Both the position numbers and the translations under genes were made by a program. From Linnemannia hyalina (Eukaryota > Mortierellomycota > Mortierellomycetes > Mortierellales > Mortierellaceae), in NCBI GenBank assembly GCA_019671135.1, contig JAHRHY010000008.1:310001-374000 (forward strand): a stretch of DNA of 64,000 bases, written 5' to 3'. Each line of letters starts with the position of its first letter. The stretch's first letter is position 1. Below are positions 22,435 to 33,652 of the stretch, piece after piece. The notes under the pieces are model-generated. The model saw only the letters and a program-made list of their open reading frames with translations. It did no database searches and had not been told where the DNA came from.

Positions 22435-25400
22435 CTACGTAAAGACAAAGAGATCGCGTCCCTCCTGCTTACACATACTATTCGCGCGCTCAGTGCCCAC
22501 AATCCTCTGGAGTTTCAACAAATCATATTTCGTAAACAGCGCAGTACACGACATGGCCCTGTCCTCAAACCCTGTAGCAGCCGCATGTTTCGACCTCGAC
22601 TTTTCATTCCCTGCTGCCGCAGGCAACGCGAGGAGATTCAACATCTCGGGGTAGAATTGTGGGTGGTCGGGGAGGCCATAAAAGGCAAGATGGAAGGTGC
22701 CTCTGATATTGTACCGTCTAAAGAAGTGGAAACGCTCGGTGTAGAGGAGGAAGGAGACCTCTCCGTGGAAGAAACTGGAACGGGCACGGGAAACGTTGGC
22801 GTTGGAGGTGTATTCGCAGATGGCGGCAAAGGAGTACTTGTTCTCGGAGAAATAGTTCCTCAAGCGGACAAAGTCAAAGTACGAGGGGATGTAGATCATG
22901 GTATGAGTCTGTGTCACAGCCGACCGACGCAACTGAGGTAACGTCTGAGTGATGAAATACTGGAAGCGGGCTTCGTCCGCCTGGGCGAGGGTGCGTGTTT
23001 CGATGCGGTTAAAGTTTTGTTGGACGAGGGGAACGACGTCGACGATGGATCCGTCGAGGTAAGGTTGGGTGATTTTGACTTTACCGGCGACGTTGCGGGA
23101 GAACTTTTTGAAGAAGGAGTTGATTTCGGGGGTGATGAAGTTGGAGACCATGAGGGTTTGGCGAACGTATTTGGACCGGCCGTCGAGGCACCAGTTGCGG
23201 ACGCGGGAGAAGTCGCACCCGTGGGGGTCCTTGGGGATCATGTTCATGTGTTCAAACACCGTCTAAACATTGTAGGTAAACAGAGTAAAATTAGCATTCA
23301 TGAGACAAATAAAAGTATCATACAAAAACACAACAAGAGCCTTGCGTTACCTCCAAGTGGTCCCAGTTCTGCATGAGCATATCGTCGGTCTGGTCAACAA
23401 TGACAACCTCAATAGATGAGAGGAAATCGACATCCCGCTTCTTGTCGCCCTCAGCTCCAATGACGGTCTTGAGACCCAGGGGCGAGGCAAGGATCAAGTC
23501 GGCAGAGTAGAAATCAGAGTACAGCTTCAGCGTCTTGCGTGTGAACTTGATGCCCACACGGAAGTGATCGTCGATGTTGCCCCTGAACGTCTCCAAAAAG
23601 TCAGCTAAGAAATATTGAACGCAATAAAATGTAGAAGAATTAGTACCAACGCAAGAGGTAATCGAGTTCCAACTGAGCACAATGAACACGCTGTGAATAA
23701 CGTACCTGGACGGTCGGCATCCCTGGGATCAACTTCCTCGTCCTCAGCTCCAAACTCATCAAAGAACCGCTTCTTGTTGTCCTGCTGCGTCGATCCACTA
23801 AGCTTGATCAAAGACTCGACAACGTCAACAACAGTGTTCTTGAACGGCAAAATAATTAACACCTTGGGACGAGTGAATCCTTGATCCCTGAATTCAGGAA
23901 CAATTGCCGACGCCTCAGGGTTCTGTTGGTGGCGCTGGAGCTTTCCAGAGTTCTTTAAGATACGGTCGCGGGTCTTGAGGACGTGGTTGAGGGCGTGCAG
24001 AGTGTAGAGGTTGCGGATCTCCTTAGCGTTCTGGAGAGTGCGGTTGGTGAAAAGGATGTCCTTGTATTCCGTCATGGGCTCGACCAGTGCCTGCTGCAGG
24101 GGTGTAAAGATCTTTGATGACGATGACTTTCCTGCTGCTTCCTGAACGGATTCGTTGACTTCTGGCCAGTGAGAATGGATACGCTGCTTGATCTTGAGCG
24201 ATTCCAGATCCATTTGCTTGTTCTTCTTGGCCTTTTCGTCCTTGCGCTGCTGTCCTTCCACATTGTCGGTGTCAAACTTTTCTACGCGCTGAAGAATGGG
24301 ATCCTCGTACGAGACGCTCTTCCACTTGTTGCCTGCCAACTCCACAACCGCCACCTTGGGTGCCAACAGTGGTGTCACCATATCACTGAAGTGGCGATCG
24401 AACTTGTCATCTATGAAACACAAAAAAGTATATGTATCCGTTAGCGATCATGTATCAAGGGTCGTTCACACCAACAGCACTTCTGAACGCAGCAACAGCG
24501 GAGATACATACTTGACTTTTTGTAAACTTCCTCCTCGTCAGAATCGTCAGATACGTCGTCCTCCTCTTGCTGCTCTGCGAGTTCCTCGGCCTCCTCCTCG
24601 TCGGCGTTTTCCTCGGCCTCACCGGCCTCTTCACCTTCCATGTCCTCACCCTGAAGATCCTCGTCACCATCTTCACCATCGAGCGCCTGCAGGTATCCTT
24701 TGCCATGCTTCTTGATCAACGCCTTTCTCTCAGCCTCCGTGAGTGTGACAACTATAACAAAGACAAGGCGCAGTTAGTATTACCTTCTTCCAAAGCACAC
24801 AGAAGATGATTCCCCCAAAGGTCAAATTTCAAAGTCAAAAAAAAGTACCTTCTTCCTCAACTTCAGCATCCTCATCATCCTCAACATCCTCAAGACCCTC
24901 CTCCTCAAGCTTGCGCTTCTTCCACTCATCCTGACGCTTCGAGCTCTTCTTCAAGATCCCCAACAGTTTGTTGAACTTTGATGGGCGGTCCAGTTTATAT
25001 TCGTCCTCTTCCACTTCATCGTCCGAAGCCATCTCACGGTCTCTCTTCAATGCTGACTGATAATCCAGATCCGACTCCTTGACCACCTTGCGGAACGAAC
25101 TATTCAGATCGTACCATATATCAGTTAGCAACAAAGCCAAACCTATTCACACCAACAAGATCCATCTGCAAAAACGATCAATCACTTACGCAACGCGGTC
25201 AGACTCGTCCTCCTCAAAGTCCTGGGGAACCAACTCTCCATACTCCTCCATCATGTCACGCTCCTTGCGACTCAGTTGTCCAAACTTCTTGGGTGCTTTA
25301 GTCTCTGCTGCTGAGGGGTTGGAGGTACCACGTCCAGAGACTCTTCCGGATGACTTTTTGGAATCTTTACTACTGCCACCCTTGCCACTGCTCCTTCCTC

Positions 25401-25446
25401 CTCTGCCTCCACCTCCTCCGCCTCCGCGCTTGCCTCCTCTTGCCAT
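22435..25446 (-). CDS. UTP25: U3 snoRNP-associated protein Utp25 (DEF family), spliced
   Basis: Utp25 acts in the nucleolar small-subunit processome, in early 18S rRNA processing. About six exons are visible: 25446-25190, about 25099-24850, 24750-24510, 24412-23706, 23609-23350 and 23262-22435. The start is [11 protein letters not shown], an Arg/Gly-rich head, followed by acidic blocks typical of nucleolar proteins (24540-24680). The conserved core has [80 protein letters not shown], then [33 protein letters not shown] and [14 protein letters not shown]. The protein follows a DEAD-box helicase plan, but VDQTD stands where the ATPase DEAD motif should be. This is as known for the family, which is thought not to hydrolyse ATP. 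The start codon is divergent from the Bmt6-like gene, 345 bases away. Confidence 0.93.
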
Positions 25447-25791
25447 GGTTCTAGGCTGTTGTATGTAGGTTGTTGTTGGTGTTGTTGATAGGGTGGTTCA
25501 ATTGAAGTGCCCGGTGGATATATGAGCTCAGACTCGCAGTTTGTAGTCTTGGGTATTTCGTTTGAGTAGCTTGGCGATGGAATGAATGAATGAAGGTTGT
25601 GCCTGTATTGTACTCAAGTGTGCATGGACAACGTAAAAAAAAAAAAGAAAAAAAGCAAGGGTCTTGTTTTTGTTTATTAGTGAATTTAATTTCGTGACTG
25701 CTGATAATCCAAATGGTTTTAACACCTTTTTTTTTGTAACGGCACCTCACTCACAACGAACCTTGTACTCCACCATACCATTCACTCCTCC
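25447..25791. promoter_or_regulatory. Shared divergent promoter of Utp25 and Bmt6-like genes
   Basis: A 345-base gap between two start codons pointing away from each other. It holds an A-rich run near 25634-25655, a T run near 25727-25736, and no gene. Both genes act in ribosome biogenesis, so one control region could set both (inference). I see no clear RRPE-like or other known ribosome-biogenesis motif. Confidence 0.6.
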
Positions 25792-27132
25792 ATGGAAGAC
25801 AAGAAGAAGGCCACCGCCATCGCCAACGATCCCAGGAAGGTCTTTGGCCGCAGTCCCGACCAGCGTACGACCTTTAGCTCATACTCCGTGTCAATTGGCC
25901 TATTTCTGTTGCTCACTTCAACTTTTCACATCAACCTCATACACCAAACCCTCTTCTCTCCCCTCTCAATAATAGACATCCTGAACGTGGTCAGAGAGTC
26001 CTGCCAAGAAGCTTTCAACCTCCCCTCTTTCGAAACAACCCTCCAAACCATCAAATCCCACTTCTTTGACCGGAACTATGATGCAGTCTTCCAGAACCCC
26101 GAACATTTACCCGTCTACAGTGCACGATATGCTCCTAGTCGCGCGCTCTGCTATTACCATTTGTTTATGGCACATCCGATCCTGATGAAGACTCTTGAGG
26201 GGCCTTCGACGATTTTATGTATTGGTTCGGGCGCTGGGAGTGAATTGGTGGGTATTTCGGCGGCGATGGTGCATGCCAATCCTGTGGTTAAGGTTAAGAA
26301 GGTCAAGAAGGTGTCGACCAAGGCCGGAAAGGGAGAGGCGGAGGAGATGGCCAAGGATACCAAGGATACCAAGGACACCAATGGCGCTGAAGAGACCACT
26401 ACTACGCTCGGGATGGAGAACCTTGCCGTTTCAGTAGAGTCAACACAGGATCCATCATCACCTACAGAAGCGTCAGAAATTACTCCAGTACCAACAACAA
26501 CAAAAACGAAGGCTAAGAAGCCAAAAGTCAATAAGCACCAGGTCACAATCGTTATGCAAGACTACGTCAACTGGTCGCCGATCTTGGAACCCATGGAGGC
26601 CGTGGTCCGATCAAGGATGGTCCTGGGCCCTGAACGCCTGCAGTGTGAGACCGAGGTCGGCAATGTGCTGGATCTGTCCGAGGGGCTGTTGGAAAGAGTG
26701 GCCAAAGCGGATCTGATCACGTTCATGTTTGTGTTGAACGAGCTGTTCCAGGACAAGAAGCGGACCATGCTCTTGGTCGCTAAGATCGTCGCCGCCATGC
26801 CCTCTGGCGCCCATATGCTCGTAAGTTGACAGGGTAGTCGCTAGTTCATCTACTTCTCGAGATCTGCTTCATCTTTCTCTTCCGCGGTACTAATCTTGAC
26901 ATGTTGTTGTTATCTCAATGTCCGTCAATAGGTGGTGGATAGTGCAGGATCGTTCTCGAACTTGAAAGTGGGAGAGCGGACATACATGGTGTACATGCTA
27001 CTGGACCACCTCAAGAGTCTCGAGGTTGTGTACCAGGACGATTCCACCTGGTACCGGTGTCCGCCCAGTCTCACCTACCCTCTCAAACTCGAGAACATGC
27101 GCCACTTTGTCCGTATCTACAAGAAGCTCTAA
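25792..27132 (+). CDS. Bmt6-like 25S rRNA (uracil-N3) methyltransferase, spliced
   Basis: A SAM-dependent methyltransferase of the fungal Bmt5/Bmt6 kind. In yeast, Bmt6 makes m3U2843 in 25S rRNA. Three exons (25792-25864, 25976-26820, 26932-27132) give 372 residues. Visible motifs are YAPSRALCYYHLFMAHPILM, then the SAM-binding loop ILCIGSGAGSELVGISAAM, then VTIVMQDYVNWSPILEPM and ADLITFMFVLNELFQDKK. The last exon is VVDSAGSFSNLKVGERTYMV ... MRHFVRIYKKL. A Lys-rich and Thr-rich insertion of about 85 residues (26290-26530) splits the Rossmann part. The first intron (25865-25975) is 111 bases and stop-free. Read through, it would add a false hydrophobic stretch, and splicing restores a more usual N-terminus. 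The exact target base is inferred from the family. Confidence 0.8.
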
Positions 27133-27406
27133 GATTTCTTCCTTCGTTTCCTCCGAATGTAATAATATTATTGTTCAAAGAAAGAAAAAACGCGGGGAGG
27201 AGTGATAGTTCAAAGGATGATGATGATGTCCCATGATGATTATTTTTGGGACTAGGCGAATAGGGGAAAGGCGCGATCTCGAACTTTGATCCTCGACGTG
27301 TTTCTCTGATGCACTGTCCCTTAGCGCCACATGCAGGTGTGGGGTAGAAGAACGAACGAAGAACGTTGGAGATAACCCAAACACAGGAAACCCTCTGTTT
27401 CTTCCT

Positions 27407-27448
27407 CTCTTGCTCTCCCTCTCTTGCTCTCCCTCTCTTGCTCTCCCT
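27407..27448. repeat. Tandem 14-mer, three copies
   Basis: The unit ctcttgctctccct occurs three times without gaps at 27407, 27421 and 27435, downstream of the Bmt6-like gene. Confidence 0.9.
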
Positions 27449-27689
27449 CACTCCCCAACAGTTGTGATCTTTCTGATAAAGGTGCATAATCCACCTTTCG
27501 AATTGTTTTTTTTGTGAGCACCAACAATTTTCTTGTCCCTCCTTGCAGCTGGACAGGTCTTTTGGAGCCATACTACACACACACACACCACAACACATGT
27601 CGCTTTTACTACGCGTCCGTCTTTCACAGGTTGCATACCATGATCCGGTAAAGTTTATTGCGCTAGCTTCTGTCTGTTGACCGTTACTT

Positions 27690-27728
<39 letters not shown>
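27690..27728. repeat. (CA)n microsatellite
   Basis: About 18-19 CA units, ending in an interrupted cacgcac. Confidence 0.9.
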
Positions 27729-27731
<3 letters not shown>

Positions 27732-28156
27732 CACCATCACTCATTCTATGCCGACACGATTTTCTTGCTTCCCTGTGACATGCACTCTACGAGTAAACCC
27801 ATGATGGCTGGTTCGTTCTATGCCGAAGCCGCCGCGTAGGAGTTTATCCACTATCTTTATTGCTTCTATCAAGATCTGCACATGCGGCCTAGCTAGTACA
27901 TCATCTAGTAACTCTTCCTCTAGATACTCGAGGATATGGCGCTATACCGTTAAGACACTACTGTTGTTGTTGTTGTTGAGCAAACCGGCTCGCCCATCCG
28001 TCCATCATTGACTACCATCACGCTGACACCCTTACCCATCGCCCGCGCGAGACATCCCTTTCTTTTGGCGATGGTGGTGGATGTTTTGATGAGGGATGAA
28101 GGTGCAGGAAGAAGAAAACAACAATACTTTAAGCAAGCTCAATATTTTCGAACGAG

Positions 28157-28163
28157 TATAAAA
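28157..28163 (+). promoter_or_regulatory. TATA box of the short peptide gene
   Basis: The consensus tataaaa lies 103 bases upstream of the ATG at 28266. It is followed by a C/A-rich, G-poor leader (28180-28260), as often seen before strongly expressed fungal genes. Confidence 0.6.
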
Positions 28164-28265
28164 CCATCCTCTTCCGTACCTCAATCCTTCTTCATCTCAC
28201 CATCAAACCAACCAACTCAACCTCTCCCAAGCTCGCCTTCAAGCAAACCCAACTCACAAGCCAAG

Positions 28266-28370
28266 ATGAACCCTACCCAGTCCAAGACCGTCTCCGTCCC
28301 TGTCAAGGCCACCCCCATCCCTACCTTTGTCCTCATGGGCTACGACTTTGTCTCTTACCATTTTGCCTAA
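28266..28370 (+). CDS. Putative 34-residue peptide gene
   Basis: A short frame of 34 codons in a strong context (ccaagATG) begins MNPTQSKTVSVPVKA and ends GYDFVSYHFA. I do not recognise a family, and it has no signal peptide, cysteines or clear membrane span. Three things suggest a real gene. A TATA box lies at 28157 with a pyrimidine/CA-rich leader. Nearly all codons are the C-ending or AAG/CAG forms favoured by strongly expressed fungal genes (ACC, GTC, AAG, TCC, CTC). An AATAAA lies at 28548-28553, about 180 bases past the stop. It could instead be exon 1 of a longer gene or an upstream ORF, but no good donor GT is seen inside it. The short length limits confidence. Confidence 0.45.
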   Translation: MNPTQSKTVSVPVKATPIPTFVLMGYDFVSYHFA

Positions 28371-28782
28371 AAGCCTCCTTCCTATACAGTCTGCTTCTTG
28401 GTCGGCCATGCTCTCCATCTTCGGTTTTCTTGGTCCATTTCTCCGTGCCTTCTCACAAGAACCTAGAAGGGGAATGCCCTCTTTTTATCCAGTCCTTTCA
28501 GAACAGAACATGATTTCTCGTGTCCCTGAAGTCGTCCCTCCTGTACAAATAAAATAATAGGCGTCCAATATAATTACCGGTCAAGTTTCTCTTTGTTGTA
28601 TGTGAGGTGTGACTCCTCCCTTGTGGTTCTTGGGGTATTTATTGCTCTGATATCGAGTCTATTGCGATACCAAATCCCGTCTTAAGTTGGCTGTAAGTTG
28701 TCTCTGCATAAGTTGTTTGTTGAGGCGAGAGAGGATAACGATTAAGATTGAAAAAAAAAGTGTGTATATCCTCGGCGTATGT

Positions 28783-29847
28783 TTATTTCTTTGCCTCCTC
28801 CTTGGCCTCCTCTTCTTCCATGGCGTCCTGATGTGTGATGACTCTGAGGACCGTCTTTTTACTGGATTCCTGCATCTCGCCTGCAATCAATAGCTCGTCT
28901 AGGATGAAATATGCACGATGAAAGTTGAAAATCAGATCCAGTTCGCATACCTGTTTGTTTTTGTTGTTAGAAAAGGAAGAAGTGGTGGTTAGTAAAACAA
29001 GTTAGATTGAATTTTCGTTTGATGTTGCGTGGCGACAAACGACATGGCTTGTTCGTAAAAGGGGGAGAGGGCTAACTTACGTTTCCAAAGTACCGGTCGA
29101 GGACTTCGACGTAGCGATGAATGATCTCGAGAGTCAACAACTCATTGTCGTTAGGGTCGATTCCTGTGATAAAGAACAAACTCGCGTATCTATTCCCGAT
29201 CAAACAAGAAACGGATATTGGTGTGAGCTTTGCATGAAAGCGACTAGGCCCGGGAATTCTCATGACAAGCAAAACTGGGTTTCTGTTCCTGTAGGTACCT
29301 TCGATAGATGACCTTGGTGTCTAAACAAAATCGACCCGTAATAATATCGAAAAAATAATCGCGATTAGTTTGTTGACATTCCTCGTCCATCTCGACTAAG
29401 CATTCCCTCCCCGTCTCTTCGCTCCAAATTGTGTTCCTGAGGCATTGCAACATACCTTTGTATTCTAGAAAGTTGCACATTTTGGTCCGCCTTGAAAGAA
29501 CGAGCTGGGTGACATCCTTGATGATCTTTGTCTTTTCTTTAGGGCTCATTGTTGTGAACCACTTTGCGAGGCGTGTCTTGCCCTGTCGACTGACAAGTAG
29601 TACGAAATTGATCTAAATAACAGTTCAGCAAAGGTGATGGTGATGCAACGGTCAGGGGTTGGTGATATTTAGAGACTGGAAAAATTCCTAATGTGTCCGT
29701 CCTGTTCTGAAGGCTGTAGAGCGTTGTATTGGTCTTTTCTGTCTGGTAGTTGATGTCTTGGATATGTATAGTCTCTGGGTGCTCCCTATATTGACGCCCT
29801 GAGTTGTGAGATGCGAGAGGACTGAAACTCTCGGCCCATGCAACCAT
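28783..29847 (-). CDS. AP-1 clathrin adaptor sigma subunit, spliced
   Basis: This is the small chain of the AP-1 adaptor complex, which sorts cargo between the trans-Golgi and endosomes. From the 5' side, exons at 29612-29456, about 29321-29298, 29192-29083 and then to 28783 give [19 protein letters not shown], then [20 protein letters not shown] and MCNFLEYKD, then [56 protein letters not shown] and [13 protein letters not shown]. The SRQGK head and the [13 protein letters not shown] block match AP-1 sigma better than the AP-2, AP-3 or COPI small chains. The acidic tail ends [10 protein letters not shown]. The initiator Met must lie in an upstream exon. ATG at 29847-29845 directly followed by GT is a phase-0 candidate, with a long 232-base intron and a weak donor, so that end is uncertain. 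Confidence 0.85.
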
Positions 29848-30838
29848 GCTGCCATCCTCTTGACTCGGATAGTTTCAAGGTAATGGCCACTCACTCAAGC
29901 ATAGTTTTCCTGCTTCACCAAGGAGTCCCTGGATGAGAGTGTTGATTGGCAACACAGGCATGCTGAACTGGCACATGGCGCTTCTCTTGTTGATGTTCCT
30001 GAAACTATTTTGAGTTCCAGCCATCCTCCTCGTCCATGGTAGTTTTCTTGTCTGTCGGATAAAGTGTCATCTCGCGAACACTGAAGGCAGTTGATGTGAA
30101 GGTGTCTTCCTGTAACGTGAAAGTAAATGTTCTTACAGGCATGTGTGGGTGTGTGGCGAGTTTGTTGATGGAAAAAGAAGAAGGGAAACAGAAAAAAAGG
30201 TGAGCAGCGCGATAAGCGAACCTGTCTTGCAACCGACCCCTGTGAACGGTAACCTGTTCGCCCGTAATCTCTGTGACGTGGAAATGAGCCTCGCTCGGCG
30301 CAATTTTTGTGAAGGTGTGTGAGCTCGAGTACACGAAAAAGGCACAGAGGTTGCCAGCACGGATGCGGCTTTCGCCAGGGCAGAGAGTGTGAAAGGGTGC
30401 CTGGCGATAATATATGTATCGAACGGTCACGAGGCAGCAAGTGGTTGTTAGCAGCTTACAGGAGGCAGGCACCGTTGATTCACGCCCGACTGACTCGTGG
30501 AATGACACCCGTGTTGTTTGTATTTGCCGACATATAGCATCATATTTTGGTGGCGTGTGATGTGATTCGTTCAGATTCGATTTTAACTCTTTTCATTTCT
30601 TTTCTCTCTTTCTCTTGTTCTCCCCTTCTTTCCCTTCCTTCGCTTCACCAACACTCGCCTCACTCCTACTTCGTCTTCACACCAACACACTCTACGCAAC
30701 AACTCTACTCGAAACCTCCTCACCTCATACAAACACTCTGCACTCCACCCTCACACAAACAAACTCACAAACAACAGACGCCACCACTTTTCTTTACCCT
30801 TTGCTGACACACACACACCACTCGCTCTCTTTTCATCT
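29848..30838. other. Intergenic region with an unassigned minus-strand frame
   Basis: On the minus strand, 30508-30005 is open for 167 codons. It contains NLCAFFVYSSSHTFTKIAP followed by SEAHFHVTEITGEQVTVHRG, which looks protein-like, and it ends MDEEDGWNSK. I cannot assign a family, and no flanking exons complete it. It could be a relic or a chance frame. Plus-strand sequence from about 30590 to 30838 is C/T/A-rich and looks like the leader of the next gene. Confidence 0.3.
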
Positions 30839-33123
30839 ATGTGGTCAGCCAAAGACAAGAAGCAGCGACCACCAACTCCCCGCTGGGACCCGTCCATCAT
30901 CGTCTCGCCCACAACCTCTCTCCTGCACCAGCGTCGAACCAACCCAAAGGCCGGTCGACCCCACCCTCTCTTCAGTCAGAACCTATTGACAGAGAGCAAC
31001 TACAGCGACCCACCTTATCAGCAACAGCACGACTACCTTCAGACCTCACCTTCACTTACCTCTTCCTTCGCCACAGGACACTTCGCTGACGTGCAGCAGA
31101 ACCCCACTTCAACCTCGCAGCTGCAACAGACTATTTCAACGACGGTCAACCCTCGCCACGTGAGCTCCGCTACCCAGCCTGACCACACAGTGCACGACGG
31201 CTCCTTGTTCGCGATGCACTCTTCCTTGCCACAGGTGTCCTTTGCCAAGCCTAACCCGAGAACTCGCGAGCCGACACCACTAAGCTCGGTGATCTCGCCT
31301 TCGTCCTCGTCCACCCTCGCTTCGTCTCAGTGGGACTCGCAGAATGTGTCGCCATGGCCTCATCGGTCTCACTCCGATCCGTCTGATCAGTCCGCCGCAG
31401 AGGGTCATGTTACCGACGAATCAGATTCACACATGGACGTTGGATCAAGCTCGTCAAGCTCTGCTGCTCCTCGGGTCGTACACCCTGTCGTCACAGGCGG
31501 GAAATGCCCCCGACATCAATACAGTGGCAAGAACTTGGCCCTCATCAGACCATCGCGTCTGTCTTTTGTCAAGACCGCAGGCTCATCTGACGATCAGTCC
31601 TCGTCCAGCCCACAGATACCTGTCTCTAAAATCCCAACGCCCCTTAGTCGTAAAAGAACTGCATATCCTGGATCGACATCGTCATCTTCGTCGAGTACCA
31701 CCCCCTCGTCTGTGACACTCAGCCCCCTCTCGGATGAGCCGCGGACGGAAATGGATCTGCTGGTCCGTCAGTACAACATCGATATCGAACGTCAACTCAG
31801 AGATATCATGAACGTGAAACTGCCGAGACTCTTCATGAACTGCGACGCGCTTGTTCACTCGATGACCAAGACCCTGCGACCGATATCTGCGGCTTTGGGG
31901 CATATCCACGACTTTGGTCAACTCCCTGCTCGCGAGTTCCAGCAGCCTAAGCCTGACGACGCATACATGGGCGTTATCAAGGAGGAGGAAGAAGCCACCC
32001 AGTGTGACGAGCCTAATGTGCACGATGGCCGCGACCAGGAACGCACCACACCTCCGACCAAGGCTCATGTCAAGCAACTCTCAGAGTCGCCCCCTTTCGC
32101 GACGACTGCTTATGACGAGTCGGACTCCAAGATTTCGCCTCAACAATCAGATGCCAGCCGCGATTCATCTTCAGGCGAGCGTTCAGAAGCTGGACGGAAG
32201 CGCAAGCGAGATCAGGTATTGACCAGTGAGCGTTCAGGGTCCACTAGCGACAACACTCCGCTCCTGCCTGAGAGTACATACGACGACGAGCATGCTGCTC
32301 CAGGAGGTGGGGCCATTGCAAGACCAGGACTTGGTCCTGTCTCCCAGACGCAGAGCCCTCCGCGCCCACCGGTCGACAAGAAGGGACCGTTGTCGATGCC
32401 GTCACATGCAGGCGATATAAACCCCCAAGCAACGACAATCAAGGCAAACAGAGAGCTCACGGGATGCATGAACTCGTTTATGGACTGCTGCATTCAGCTG
32501 CAGCTCTATCTCCAACAGCCGGTCCAAACAGCCTCTCTGGTTGGACGTAACGACGTGTTCGACTCTCCGCCATATAATGTCTTGACACCGGTGCACCACT
32601 CGAGCCGATCCGACACGCTTGGTCTTGCTAATCCTCTGGGCATCCAGCATCCGTCTGTGCAGATGAAACTGAAAGGTAACCTACTACACGACGCGTTTGA
32701 TGTTTTTTGTTGGCTCTGGTTCCGAACTTTATAATCGATGTCAGTGCTGACTTCAATTTTTTTGTTCATGTTGTTTCGTTAGAGGAGGTACAAAAGGCGA
32801 TCAAAGGAGGGAACGACATTCTCATTGCGATCGAACAATATCATTCCGATCGAGTCGACCTACTGGACAGAATGGACGCTCACCGATTGAAAGATACCGC
32901 GAGCAAAATCCGTGCTGATGGCCGTGCATTATCCGATGAGGGAACCTGTCTGACGATCGATGGCCGGGAGCGAGACGGCGCCAGGCAGAGTGTCTTGACG
33001 CAGTTGCAGGAGTATTTGGAGCAACTGGACCAGCGCCACTCAAATCAACTCCGCTATGGTACAATGAAGCTACAGTCTAGCTGCGCGACGCTTCACCAGA
33101 TGCTCCAATCTGTGTTTGGCTAA
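30839..33123 (+). CDS. Unknown Ser/Pro-rich protein with helical C-terminus
   Basis: Two exons (30839-32675 and 32783-33123) give 725 residues, starting MWSAKDKKQRPPTPRWDPS. I do not recognise it. The first about 300 residues are Ser/Pro/Thr-rich and probably disordered. A helical stretch follows (TEMDLLVRQYNIDIERQLRD, then IMNVKLPRLFMNCDALVHSM). After another disordered acidic and basic part (GRKRKRDQ), the C-terminus is again helical and coiled-coil-like (EEVQKAIKGGNDILIAIEQY, then LQEYLEQLDQRHSNQLRYG). The layout resembles scaffold or nuclear regulatory proteins, but no domain is clear. The basic RKRKR block may be a nuclear signal (inference). The intron is 107 bases with GT-AG ends and restores a clean frame. 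Confidence 0.7.
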
Positions 33124-33652
33124 ACACACGTTCCTCCGTCTATCTCCTGTAAGGGACATTTGGTGTAACTCGGGCTTTGCGCTCAGACACCTTTATCTCT
33201 TTTTCTCTTTTGCTAATTTTGCTTTTCCCACGATGTGCTGTTCAATGTTGCTTGACGTGCCTACAAACTCTTTTCGCTCTCGTCTATTTTCCTGCGCTCT
33301 TCCACACCTATACCTCGCAACTATCGCAACTCATTTACCCTTCCCTTGTTTCGACTAGTCTTTGCAAGCACCTTGTTCTTGTTTTACCCATGCGATTACC
33401 CTTATTAAACTCCCCATTTTTTCAATGCGACTACCCCGCTTTCTGTATTGTGACCATCATGTAAGGATTTTTTTTTAAGGTGCGTTTTTTATTATTGCAA
33501 TAGATAAAAGTTTGCTAAGTGGGTATTGAAGCTGGTTACATCCAAGTAGATAAAGATGAGAAGAAAACCAACAATAAAAAAAGACAGGATCGCCCCTGTC
33601 TTGTTGGACAGTTTGTTTTGTTCCTGAAAGTACAAATACTTGTTTGATAAAT
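33124..33652. other. Convergent 3' gap
   Basis: About 530 bases between two gene 3' ends. It has T-rich runs (near 33469-33476) and A/T-rich sequence, and shows nothing gene-like. Confidence 0.5.

Larger units (their letters stand above)
27133..28156. other. Intergenic stretch with simple repeats
   Basis: About 1 kb with no convincing gene. It holds a 14-base direct repeat ctcttgctctccct in three tandem copies (27407-27448) and a (CA)n microsatellite (27690-27728). Short open frames here are low-complexity and not supported. Confidence 0.6.

Noticed and set aside
27083..27727. 214-codon minus-strand frame downstream of the Bmt6-like gene
   Set aside because: Its start is a (CA)n microsatellite read as Cys-Val repeats and its end is antisense of the Bmt6 last exon.
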